In this document: one piece after another, positions 7,944-16,949 of the stretch
Position numbering within the stretch: the stretch's first letter is position 1
Layout: each line of letters begins with the position of its first letter
NCBI GenBank assembly: GCA_014728125.1
Contig: WJMD01000162.1
Coordinates: 1-47,880 of the forward strand
Direction: 5' to 3'
Source: Candidatus Effluviviaceae Genus V sp.
GTDB taxonomy: Bacteria; Joyebacterota; Joyebacteria; Joyebacterales; Joyebacteraceae
DNA: 47,880 bases
Translations under genes and position numbers: made by a program
Notes under the pieces: generated by a model
Databases searched by the model: none
What the model saw: the letters and a program-made list of their open reading frames with translations, nothing else
Told to the model about the DNA's origin: nothing

Positions 7944-8342
7944 ATGCCTGATGTGAACGGACGACAGACCCACTGGCAGGTTCTCACGGCCCTCGCGGCC
8001 GTCCTGGCGCCCGTGGCGGCCGTCCTCTGGCTCGGCCTCACACTGTCGGCCGACTGCGCCCCGTTTCACCTGGCGCTCGTCAAGATCATCTTCACGATCG
8101 CCGTCGTGCTCACGGGCCTCGCCGGCGTACGCTGGAGCACGGCCTCCGGCATCACCCTGCTCGGAGAGGCCGCTCTCATCGTCGTCTGGGTCGCCCTCAA
8201 GCTGGACGACTACTCCCCCTACGGAGCACTGAGGACACTCTTCCTCCTGGCCGTCCCCGTGGGGATCAGCGGCGTGATCTTCGTGCTGGCCGGCGGCATG
8301 AGGGCCGGTACGTGGCCACCGAGGAATCGCCGCGAGCCCTGA
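7944..8342 (+). CDS. Small integral membrane protein, unknown function
   Basis: 132 residues with four predicted transmembrane helices (roughly 13-33, 42-62, 70-90 and 98-120) and a short basic C-terminus. No conserved catalytic motif and no recognised family. The start is the ATG with a GGAG about eight bases before it; the longer open frame from 7863 would put a polar stretch ahead of the first helix. The gene is alone on the plus strand, divergent from the DUF1858 operon and convergent with the glycosyltransferase at 8381. Confidence 0.6.
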   Translation: MPDVNGRQTHWQVLTALAAVLAPVAAVLWLGLTLSADCAPFHLALVKIIFTIAVVLTGLAGVRWSTASGITLLGEAALIVVWVALKLDDYSPYGALRTLFLLAVPVGISGVIFVLAGGMRAGTWPPRNRREP

Positions 8343-8380
8343 GGGCCGGGGTCGCCAGGCGGGTCCCGTCGTTGGCGATG

Positions 8381-9538
8381 TCACCGGGAACGATCTCCTC
8401 TGCGTCCGGTTCCCCCGACGAGCAGCTCCTCCACATCGTCGAGCATTCTCTCCACGCCGAACCGGGACCGCGCACGTTCCCGCGCGGCCCCACCGAGTCG
8501 CTCCGCCAGTTCATCGTCGCTGAGCACGCGCTCGATGGCGGTTGCCAGCGCCTCGACATCCTCCGGAGGAACGACCAGGGCCTCACGACCGGGTCTCACC
8601 GCCTCGGCCGTTCCCGAGACGTCGGTCGCCACGATCGGCGCCCCGACCGACATCGCCTCGAGCAGCGTGTTCGCCATCCCCTCGTTCCTCGAGGAAAGAA
8701 CGTAGACGTCCGAGGCCGCCATGAGGGCCCGGACGTCGTCCACGTGGCCGGGCAGGTGAACGGCATCGCCGATACCGAGCCCGGCGGCGCGTTCGGTCAG
8801 CTTCCGCAGGTCGCGTCCGCCGCCGGCGAGCACCAGATGAACGCCGGGAACGCGGTCCCGAACCTGCGCGAACGCGTCGATCAGTACGTCGAAGCCCTTC
8901 TGCTTCGACAGCCGACCCGCCCCGAGAACGATCCTCGCCTCCTCGGGAACGCCCACGCGACGGACGGCATCCCGTGCTCGATCGGGCTCTACGGCGTCGG
9001 TCGGGACGCCGTTCTCGATGAGTGCGACCTTCCCGGCGTCGAGCCACGATGACTCGCGCAGCGCGTCGCGGACGGCGGTCGAGTTGACGATGATGGCGTC
9101 CGAGAAGCGCCCGAAGGAGAGCTTTCGCTTGAGGTCGTCACTCAGCCTGCGCTTGAGGCCCAGGCGCAGCACGACCATCGGTCCGCCGGCAACGCGGGCC
9201 GCCGCACCCCCCATCCAGTACTCGCGCTGCTTGGTCAGGACGATGACGTCCGGCCTGTACGCGGCGATCCGGACGCAGAGCCAGATGAACCCCACGGGGT
9301 TCACGTCGCCCCACAGCCGGACCCTGGCGCCGGGAATGCCGCGGCGTTCGGCCTCCCTGCGCACGGGCGGGTGGCTCCACAGAAGACAGACGTCGTGACC
9401 GCGGTCCATGAGTCCCTCAGCAGTCAGCAGCGTCCACTTCTCGTTGCCGCCCCACTGTCTCGAGGTCAGCACGAAGAGGACGCGGAGCCGTCGACCCGCC
9501 CCTCGGCTCGCACGCGTCGTCCCAACACCCGTGATCAT
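8381..9538 (-). CDS. Glycosyltransferase family 4 protein
   Basis: About 385 residues, GT-B fold retaining glycosyltransferase. The N-terminal Rossmann domain opens with LRVLFVLTSRQWGGNEKW, a typical acceptor-side Gly-rich start. The C-terminal domain has the sugar-nucleotide part: GAGRLSKQKGFDVLIDAF, then the EGMANTLLE form of the ExxxxxxxE motif and GAPIVATDVSG. Probable role: adding a sugar to lipopolysaccharide core or a surface glycan, at the cytoplasmic face of the inner membrane. The ATG is preceded by AGGAGGACGG and overlaps the upstream stop by four bases (ATGA). It is last in the valS-GT9-GT4-Mut7C-GT4 operon. Confidence 0.9.
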   Translation of the reverse strand: MITGVGTTRASRGAGRRLRVLFVLTSRQWGGNEKWTLLTAEGLMDRGHDVCLLWSHPPVRREAERRGIPGARVRLWGDVNPVGFIWLCVRIAAYRPDVIVLTKQREYWMGGAAARVAGGPMVVLRLGLKRRLSDDLKRKLSFGRFSDAIIVNSTAVRDALRESSWLDAGKVALIENGVPTDAVEPDRARDAVRRVGVPEEARIVLGAGRLSKQKGFDVLIDAFAQVRDRVPGVHLVLAGGGRDLRKLTERAAGLGIGDAVHLPGHVDDVRALMAASDVYVLSSRNEGMANTLLEAMSVGAPIVATDVSGTAEAVRPGREALVVPPEDVEALATAIERVLSDDELAERLGGAARERARSRFGVERMLDDVEELLVGGTGRRGDRSR

Positions 9539-10014
9539 CCGTCCTCCTGCGAGAGCGTCTCGCGGAGCCAGCGTCTCGCCCTCGCCACGTGGGTGGCGGG
9601 CCAGTAGATCTTCCCGCAGTCGGGACACCGGGCGAAGGTCCCGGCCGTCTCAAGAACGTACGACGGAACGAGCCCCTGCACATCTTCCCTCCCGACGCTC
9701 TCGAGCCCGGCGTTGCAGACGATGCAGCGCGTGAAGAGGTCCCGCTCCGCATCGAGTCCGAAGGCCCGCGCGACCTGCCGGATCTGTGATTGGACGTCGT
9801 CGTGCTCCACGAGAAACACGGTGACGGGCAGCCGCGTCTCTGCGATCTCCCGGTCGCGCGTCAGCAGGATCCGATCGTCGGCCGCCGCGACCCGCTTGAG
9901 CTCCGGGTCGCTTGCTACGTTGTCGTAGAGGACGTCGTATCCCATGATCCTGAGCCATCGCGCCAGGCGGCCCAACATCACGTCCGCGACGAAGCGTGCT
10001 CTCTCACCGCTCAC
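9535..10014 (-). CDS. Mut7-C RNase domain protein with zinc ribbon
   Basis: 159 residues. An N-terminal PIN-like Mut7-C (DUF82/COG1656) domain (ARFVADVMLGRLARWLRIMG, LLTRDREI) supplies conserved acidic residues (Asp11, Asp46, Asp54). It is followed by a zinc ribbon with Cys97, Cys100, Cys130 and Cys133 (CIVC and CPDC). Family members are predicted ribonucleases by analogy with nematode Mut-7; the target is unknown. The GTG start chosen lies four bases after GGGAGG; a second GTG 15 bases upstream lacks a site. It is sandwiched between two glycosyltransferase genes and coupled by an ATGA overlap to the next one. Confidence 0.87.
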   Translation of the reverse strand: MSGERARFVADVMLGRLARWLRIMGYDVLYDNVASDPELKRVAAADDRILLTRDREIAETRLPVTVFLVEHDDVQSQIRQVARAFGLDAERDLFTRCIVCNAGLESVGREDVQGLVPSYVLETAGTFARCPDCGKIYWPATHVARARRWLRETLSQEDG

Positions 10015-10045
10015 ACTGCCTCCCTGCACCCGTGCGCCCGGAGAC

Positions 10046-11143
10046 TCAGTCGCGGCCGAGCGCCCGGCCGTAGACCTCGATCGTCCGTTCGACCATGTGG
10101 TCGACCGTGAACCGCCTCCGGACGAGTTCGGCGGCGGCCGCGCCCATGCGGTGCGCGGCCTCAGGGTCCTCCACCACCTCCAGCAGGGCGGCGGCCAGGG
10201 CCGGGGGGTCGGCCGGCGGCACGAGCTTCCCGGTCACACCGTCCTCAACGATCTCCCGGTTCCCTCCGACGTCGGTCGCCACGACCGGTCGTCCCGCGGC
10301 CATCGACTCCCGAACCGCCCCTGAGAGTCCCTCGCCGGCGCGCGACGCGTTGACGGAGACGTCGAAGGCACTGAGGACCGACGGAACGTCGTCCCGGTGC
10401 CCCGCCAGCACGAAGCTCCGCTCGACGCCGGCCGCGCGCACGAGCTCCTCCATCCGGTCGTCGTCCGTCCTCTTTCCGACAACGGCGAAGACGACATCGT
10501 CTCTGCTCTCGAGGACGATGCGTGCAGCATCGACGAACGTGTCGTGTCCCTTCCAGCTGTGATAGCGGTTCGCGAGCTTCCCGACGAGCACGTCGTTCCC
10601 TGCAACGCCGAAGGCCCGCCTCACGTCTTTCCCGTCGGCCCGCTGGAAGACCGCGGGATCGGTCCCGCTGTAGACGACGTCGATCCTCTCAGGGTCCACG
10701 CCGTATCGGACGAGCACGTCCCGGATCGCCTCGGACACGGCTATCACCCGGGTCACGGCCTTCGCGGTGTACTTGAGACGGCTGCCGGCGTTGTCGCGCG
10801 GCGTGAACGAGACCCTGCGGGTCAGCACGAAGGGACGGCCGGTCAGCGCCGCCGCCGCGAGCCCGATCGAGTGCGCGTGCGCCGCGTGGGCGTTGACGAT
10901 GTCGATGCCGCGACCGAGGACGACTCCGGCCAGTCGACCGATGGCCGCCGGGTTGAGTTCGGAACGCGTCTCGATGCCGACGAGCGGGAGACCTGCCGCT
11001 CGCGCCCGCTTCCAGAGCTCGTTCCCGGGGTCCGTCGCGATGTGGGCCTCGTGGCCGCGTGAGACCAGCCCCTTCGCAAGCTCGATCAGCTGAACCGAGC
11101 CTCCACCCCACGACGGGCACTCCTGGACGTGGAGGACCTTCAT
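10046..11143 (-). CDS. Glycosyltransferase family 4 protein
   Basis: 365 residues, GT-B fold. It starts MKVLHVQECPSWGGGSVQLI, the acceptor-domain Gly loop. The donor domain has VLVGKLANRYHSWKGHDTF, a VLAGHRDDV segment, and the GEGLSGAVRESMAAGRPVVA region that stands in for the EX7E motif (Glu in AGEG and Glu in VRES). It probably transfers a hexose or heptose onto lipopolysaccharide core or a related glycan. ATG overlaps the stop of the GT9 gene by four bases (ATGA), showing coupling. About 30 bases separate it from the Mut7-C gene. Confidence 0.9.
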   Translation of the reverse strand: MKVLHVQECPSWGGGSVQLIELAKGLVSRGHEAHIATDPGNELWKRARAAGLPLVGIETRSELNPAAIGRLAGVVLGRGIDIVNAHAAHAHSIGLAAAALTGRPFVLTRRVSFTPRDNAGSRLKYTAKAVTRVIAVSEAIRDVLVRYGVDPERIDVVYSGTDPAVFQRADGKDVRRAFGVAGNDVLVGKLANRYHSWKGHDTFVDAARIVLESRDDVVFAVVGKRTDDDRMEELVRAAGVERSFVLAGHRDDVPSVLSAFDVSVNASRAGEGLSGAVRESMAAGRPVVATDVGGNREIVEDGVTGKLVPPADPPALAAALLEVVEDPEAAHRMGAAAAELVRRRFTVDHMVERTIEVYGRALGRD

Positions 11144-12198
11144 GCCCGACTCCCGCTCTCAAGCCGATCGAGCACGGCCTCGTAAACGCGGTCGACCGAT
11201 ATCCTGTCGAGACAGCGGAAGGTGTCGTGAAGACACGAGGTGGAATCGCACGGCCGGCAGTCGACATCGGCGGCGGCGATGTCCGTGTGTCGGGGGTCCT
11301 GAAGATGCCAGCGTTCGACGGGCGTCGGCCCGTGGATGAAGACGCCCTCCGTCCCGACGGCCGACGTCAGATGAAGCGGTCCGCTGTTGTTCGTCACGGC
11401 GAGGTCGGCCGCCTCGATGACGGCCGCCAGAACGCGAACGTTCGGCGGTTCGAGCACGGTCGGCGACTCGATGCCTTCTCGTTCGTACCAGTCCCGGATG
11501 GCCGCGAGAACCTCCGCGTCAGCAGGTCCGGCCAGATAGAAGACGGAGACACCCTCTTCGCGCAGTCTGGCGCCCAGCTCGGCGAACCGCTCCGGATACC
11601 ATCGGCGGATCGGCCAGTTCGCGCCGGGATGGATGACGACGACGGGACGGTCCGGCGAATCCCCGAGGAGTTCGCTCGCGTCGCTCCGCTCCTCATCGGT
11701 CAGGAACATCTCCAGCTGATCGCCCGCGGGCTCGGCGCCGACGAGGCCGGCGACGGTCAGGTGTTTGGTGACCTCGCTCATGGAGGGCTCGAATGGTGCC
11801 TTGTGGGTCAGGAGCAGACCACGGCCCTCGCTGCTGAGGCCTGCGCGGGTCGGCACTCCGGCGAGGAACGGGATGAGCGCGCTACGGAAGGAGGGTCTGA
11901 AGACGAACGCCGCGTCGAACCGCTGGCCGCGGACCCACGACGCCAGTCCCATCACGGCGAAGAAGCCGCGACGGTGCTCCTTGGGAAGAGGCAGGAGGCG
12001 GGTGACGTTCGGCGTGCCGATGAGCACCATGCCCGATTTCGGACGGACGAGGGCCGTCATCTCGGCATCCGGGAAGGCGGTCCTGAGCGCCCGGAGCGCC
12101 GGCGTCACGACGAGGACGTCACCGACGAAACCGGTCTCCATGACAAGGAAGCGCGGCTTCGCGGGGAACTCCGGCACATCCGTGCGCTGCCCGCTCAT
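11140..12198 (-). CDS. Glycosyltransferase family 9 (heptosyltransferase-like)
   Basis: About 352 residues, the normal length for ADP-heptose:LPS heptosyltransferases. Landmarks: MVLIGTPNVTRLLPLPK in the N-terminal half, VVVIHPGANWPIRRWYPERF at the start of the donor domain, the invariant VTNNSGPLHLTSAVGT motif, and a Cys cluster near the end (CRPCDSTSC then FRC) seen in many GT9 proteins. It likely adds heptose to the lipopolysaccharide inner core. The start is the ATG after AGGAGGGGG; a TTG at 12225 would overlap the valS stop as TTGA but lacks a ribosome site. It lies 23 bases after valS, in the same transcript. Confidence 0.9.
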   Translation of the reverse strand: MSGQRTDVPEFPAKPRFLVMETGFVGDVLVVTPALRALRTAFPDAEMTALVRPKSGMVLIGTPNVTRLLPLPKEHRRGFFAVMGLASWVRGQRFDAAFVFRPSFRSALIPFLAGVPTRAGLSSEGRGLLLTHKAPFEPSMSEVTKHLTVAGLVGAEPAGDQLEMFLTDEERSDASELLGDSPDRPVVVIHPGANWPIRRWYPERFAELGARLREEGVSVFYLAGPADAEVLAAIRDWYEREGIESPTVLEPPNVRVLAAVIEAADLAVTNNSGPLHLTSAVGTEGVFIHGPTPVERWHLQDPRHTDIAAADVDCRPCDSTSCLHDTFRCLDRISVDRVYEAVLDRLESGSRA

Positions 12199-12221
12199 CG
12201 GCACCCCCTCCTGCCGGCCCG

Positions 12222-14705
12222 TCAATCCTCGTCGAGCACCAGCTGCGCGCGCACCATAACACCTTCGATGTCGGTCGTCACGAACCCATCGCCCGGCTCG
12301 CTGACGCGCTCGAGACGCTCCGCGTTCGAGACGGCGATGAGCTCAGGCTGCATCGGCTCGAGCATCTCCCACGTTGCGTCGTCGCACGCGACCGTGAGCG
12401 TCGAGACGGGGGTCGCGACCGACACCTTGTGGGTCGACTTGACCTTCCGCATGCCCTCGATGACGGCCAGGGCGACCGAGCCGGCCCGCTCGGCGTCGGG
12501 GTCGTCCCACTCGGCCGGCGCGTCGGGCCAGTCCGAGATGTGGATCGACTCGACGCCCTCCTTCTCGGCGAAGAAGAGCGAGTGGATCTCCTCGGTGACG
12601 TGCGGCATCACCGGCGCGATCATCTTGAGAACGGCCAGGAGCCCCGTGTAGAGCGCATGCTGGGCCCCGCGGCGGCCGGGCTCGTCGTAGCCCTCGTCGC
12701 CGTACAGGCGCTTCTTGGCGATCTCGATGTAGTTGTCACAGAGGTCGTGCCAGAAGAACGCCTCGACCGCCTCGACGGCCGCGTGATACTCGCACTCCTC
12801 GAAGCTCGCCGTCGCGCGCTCGACCGTCCGCTTCAACCTCGCGAGGAGCCACCGGTCGATGACCGCCGGCCCGCGTTCGGCCTCCGGGTCGTAGTCCTCG
12901 AGTCTCTGTATGGCGAACTTCGACGCGTTCCAGAGCTTCACGGTCAGTCTCTTCCCGGCGTCGAACGCCTCGTCGGCCATCATGGTGTCGACGCCGAGCT
13001 TGCTTGAACACGACCAGTAGCGCGTCGCGTCGGCGGAACGCTGCTCGATGACCTCGCTCGGCGCGTGTCCCCCGCCGCCCTTCGACTTCGAGAGCTTGGC
13101 CCGGTCGGGCCTCAGGACGTGCCCGGAGATCATCGCCGTCCGCCAGGGGACCTTGCCCTCGTTCAGCACGCTCTTGACGATGGTGTAGTAGGCCCACGTC
13201 CGGATGATGTCGTGCGCCTGAGGCCTCAGGTCCATCAGGAACTCGGTGCCGTCGACCTCCTTCGTGAACCGGTCCACGCGAGAGTCCTCCTCGCCCCACT
13301 TCACGTTGAGGAACGGTGTGCACGACGACGTCATCCACGTGTCCATGATGTCGCGCTCCGGCTCGAGCTCGACCGACCCGCACGACGGGCACTTCCCGAC
13401 CCTCGCCCACGTCGTCGTCGGATCGACCGGAAGCTCGTCGTCCTCGGCCAGCACGACCTCGCCGCAGTCCCTGCACGTCCAGACCGGGAACGGGACGCCG
13501 TAGTAGCGTTGCCGGGAGATACACCAGTCCCAGCGGAGGTTCTCGACCCAGTTCCTGAATCGGACCTTCATGTAGTCCGGACACCAGTCGACCTTGTCGC
13601 CGGCGGCGATGATCTCGTCCTTGATGTCGAGTATGCGGATGAACCACTGGGACGCCACCGAGAACTCGATGCCGGTCCCGCACCGTTCGTGAACGTTGAC
13701 GGTGTGCTGTATCGGGCGGCTGCCCTTGAGGGAACCGCGCTCCTCAAGGTCGGCGACGATGCGCTTCCTCGCCGCCCTGATGGAGAGGTCTTCGTATCCC
13801 GGGGCGAGTTCGTTCATCCGGCCCTGGTCGTCGAAGACGATCCGCGTGCCCAGTTCATGTTCCTGCCACCAGGCGATGTCGGTCGTGTCGCCGAACGTGC
13901 AACACATCACGAGACCGGTCCCCTTCTCCGGATCGGCCTTCTCGTCGGCCAGGATAGGCACCTCGTGTCCGAAGATCGGCACGGTCGCCCTCTTCCCCAT
14001 GAGATGGCCGTACCGCTCGTCCTCAGGATGCGCGAACATGGCGACGCACGCCGGGAGAAGCTCCGGCCGCGTCGTGGAGATCACGAGGTCCTCGCCGTCG
14101 TGCGTGAACGCGACGTCGTAGAAGACGGAGTCGTGCTCGGCGTCCTCGACCTCGGCCTGAGCGATCGCCGTGTGGCACTCGGGACACCACAGCGTCGGCG
14201 CCTCCCTGCGGTAGACCTTCCCCTTGCGGTAGAGGTCGATGAAGGAGCGCTGCGAGATCCGCTGCGACGTCGGGTCGATCGTCGAGTAGTGCTCCTCCCA
14301 GTCGACCGAGAGGCCGAGCCGCTTCCAGAAGACCCGGAACTCCTCCTCGTAGGCCTTTGTGAGTTCGAGGCACATCGCGACGAACTTCTCCCGACCGACC
14401 TCGGTCGCCTTGACGCCCTTCTCCTTCTCGACGAGCCGCTCGCTGGGGAGGCCGTTGTCGTCGAAGCCGAACGGGTAGTAGACGTTCATCCCACGCATCC
14501 GCCAGAAACGGGCGATGACCTCGGCCTGCACGTAGCTGAACACGTGGCCGATGTGGATGTTCCCCGAGACCGTCGGCGGCGGTGTGTCGATGCTGTAGAT
14601 CGGTCGGTCGGATGCTCGGTCGAACCGGAAGAGGCCGCGGTCCTCCCAGACCTGCTGCCATCTGGGCTCGGCCTCCTGCGGCTTGTATTTCTTCGGCAGC
14701 TTCAT
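12222..14705 (-). CDS. valS: Valine--tRNA ligase
   Basis: 827 residues; charges tRNA(Val) with valine in the cytoplasm. Class I signatures are clear: HIGH at 51-54 (SGNIHIGHVFSY) and KLSKS at 537-541 as the KMSKS loop. Between them is an editing (CP1) domain with zinc-type CxxC pairs (CPEC, CRDC, CPSC). TPPPTVSG and FGFDDNGLPSERL are typical of ValRS. It is shorter than most bacterial ValRS because it ends soon after the anticodon domain and lacks the C-terminal coiled-coil tRNA arm. Several segments (FGDTTDIAWW) recall the archaeal/rickettsial type, from memory only. The ATG follows GAGGGGAAAGCG. Expression is probably controlled by the T-box leader at 14761-15036. Confidence 0.96.
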   Translation of the reverse strand: MKLPKKYKPQEAEPRWQQVWEDRGLFRFDRASDRPIYSIDTPPPTVSGNIHIGHVFSYVQAEVIARFWRMRGMNVYYPFGFDDNGLPSERLVEKEKGVKATEVGREKFVAMCLELTKAYEEEFRVFWKRLGLSVDWEEHYSTIDPTSQRISQRSFIDLYRKGKVYRREAPTLWCPECHTAIAQAEVEDAEHDSVFYDVAFTHDGEDLVISTTRPELLPACVAMFAHPEDERYGHLMGKRATVPIFGHEVPILADEKADPEKGTGLVMCCTFGDTTDIAWWQEHELGTRIVFDDQGRMNELAPGYEDLSIRAARKRIVADLEERGSLKGSRPIQHTVNVHERCGTGIEFSVASQWFIRILDIKDEIIAAGDKVDWCPDYMKVRFRNWVENLRWDWCISRQRYYGVPFPVWTCRDCGEVVLAEDDELPVDPTTTWARVGKCPSCGSVELEPERDIMDTWMTSSCTPFLNVKWGEEDSRVDRFTKEVDGTEFLMDLRPQAHDIIRTWAYYTIVKSVLNEGKVPWRTAMISGHVLRPDRAKLSKSKGGGGHAPSEVIEQRSADATRYWSCSSKLGVDTMMADEAFDAGKRLTVKLWNASKFAIQRLEDYDPEAERGPAVIDRWLLARLKRTVERATASFEECEYHAAVEAVEAFFWHDLCDNYIEIAKKRLYGDEGYDEPGRRGAQHALYTGLLAVLKMIAPVMPHVTEEIHSLFFAEKEGVESIHISDWPDAPAEWDDPDAERAGSVALAVIEGMRKVKSTHKVSVATPVSTLTVACDDATWEMLEPMQPELIAVSNAERLERVSEPGDGFVTTDIEGVMVRAQLVLDED

Positions 14706-14760
14706 CGCTTTCCCCTCGTGGAGTTCGTGCGGCGTCGCCCCCAGGGCCGAACGTACGAAC

Positions 14761-14797
14761 GGGCCCTCTCATTCCGTGTGAGGGAACGAGAGGGCCC
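14761..14797 (-). terminator. Terminator hairpin of the valS T-box
   Basis: GGGCCCTCTC pairs with GAGAGGGCCC, and an inner GTTCC/GGAAT helix extends the stem. The TTCCC of the 5' arm can instead pair with GGGAA just before the T-box, giving the alternative fold. No U-run follows, so it may act without one, as do the other terminators here. Confidence 0.75.
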
Positions 14798-15036
14798 GAT
14801 GTGTAGAGCCGCTCCCGCGGTACCATCCCGCTTCCCGCCGCCCCGTGAGAACGATGCGCGGGCGCTCGATTCGGGCTGTGACGGGCCCGCCCGGCCGGCC
14901 CTACCGGACCATCTGCTGGTCCCTCGAACCGGCGGCTCCGGAGCGACTTCGACCGGCGTCGCCCGGGGCTCTCTCAGCCTATGGAGCCCCTCTCTCCTGG
15001 ACGCGCGTTTCCGGTCTACTCCTCTCCATCAACGCC
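14761..15036 (-). promoter_or_regulatory. T-box riboswitch leader of valS (specifier GUC, valine)
   Basis: Minus-strand leader with all main T-box parts. Stem I base pairs GGCG (15036-15033) with CGCC (14934-14931), and GGAG with CUCC. The specifier loop has AGGAGUA on one side and GAAGUCG on the other, so the loop-E AGUA/GAA pair is present. The specifier triplet GUC at 14947-14945 is a valine codon. GACCGG/CCGGUC closes the loop above, and the stem tip is a GGGGCU/AGCCCC helix with GAGAG bulges. The T-box sequence itself, GGGATGGTACCGCGGG (14829-14814), matches the conserved UGGNACCGCG bulge that pairs with the tRNA ACCA end. A strong terminator hairpin follows. Uncharged tRNA(Val) should favour readthrough into valS and the glycosyltransferase genes. 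Confidence 0.88.
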
Positions 15037-15061
15037 TTTGACCGCGTATTCGGTTGTCGGC

Positions 15062-15088
15062 GGCGTCCGGGCTCCTCGCCCGGACGCC
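15062..15088 (-). terminator. Terminator hairpin after groEL
   Basis: A perfect 11-bp stem GGCGTCCGGGC/GCCCGGACGCC with loop GAGGA (minus strand), beginning ten bases after the groEL stop and ending about 25 bases before the T-box. No U-run follows. Confidence 0.8.
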
Positions 15089-15098
15089 CACCCTCATT

Positions 15099-16814
<1,716 letters not shown>

Positions 16815-16839
16815 TCAGGCCTTCTCAGGCCGAGCCAAC

Positions 16840-16868
16840 ATTCTACACGCGGATGGGGGTCTTGGCAA
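16840..16868 (-). promoter_or_regulatory. groEL promoter
   Basis: Minus strand TTGCCA (16868-16863), a 17-base spacer and TAGAAT (16845-16840). Transcript start near 16833 and a leader of about 75 bases. The -35 box sits inside the right half of the CIRCE element. Confidence 0.75.
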
Positions 16869-16888
16869 CCCGGAAGGTAGAGTGCTAA
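16862..16888 (-). promoter_or_regulatory. CIRCE operator (HrcA binding site) of groEL
   Basis: Reading the minus strand, TTAGCACTC, nine bases, then GGTTGCCAA. The first arm is a perfect match to the CIRCE consensus (TTAGCACTC-N9-GAGTGCTAA); the second matches at six of nine positions. The spacing is exactly nine. It overlaps the -35 box of the groEL promoter, where HrcA would block transcription. The weaker arm includes the bases needed for the -35 box. Confidence 0.82.
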
Positions 16889-16901
16889 CGGGTCCCGCCG
16901 A

Positions 16902-16920
16902 GGGCCCGTGCAATGGGCCT
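16902..16920 (-). terminator. Possible terminator after the Omp85 gene
   Basis: GGCCC (minus strand) pairs with GGGCC around a seven-base loop, about 30 bases downstream of the Omp85 stop and between it and the CIRCE element. The stem is short. Confidence 0.4.
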
Positions 16921-16949
16921 TAACGGCGCCACGTACCGGGATGGGGCCG

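Noticed and set aside
13065-15041. Long plus-strand open frame (658 codons) opposite valS and its T-box
   Set aside because: Shadow of valS; no ribosome site and a composition typical of antisense frames.
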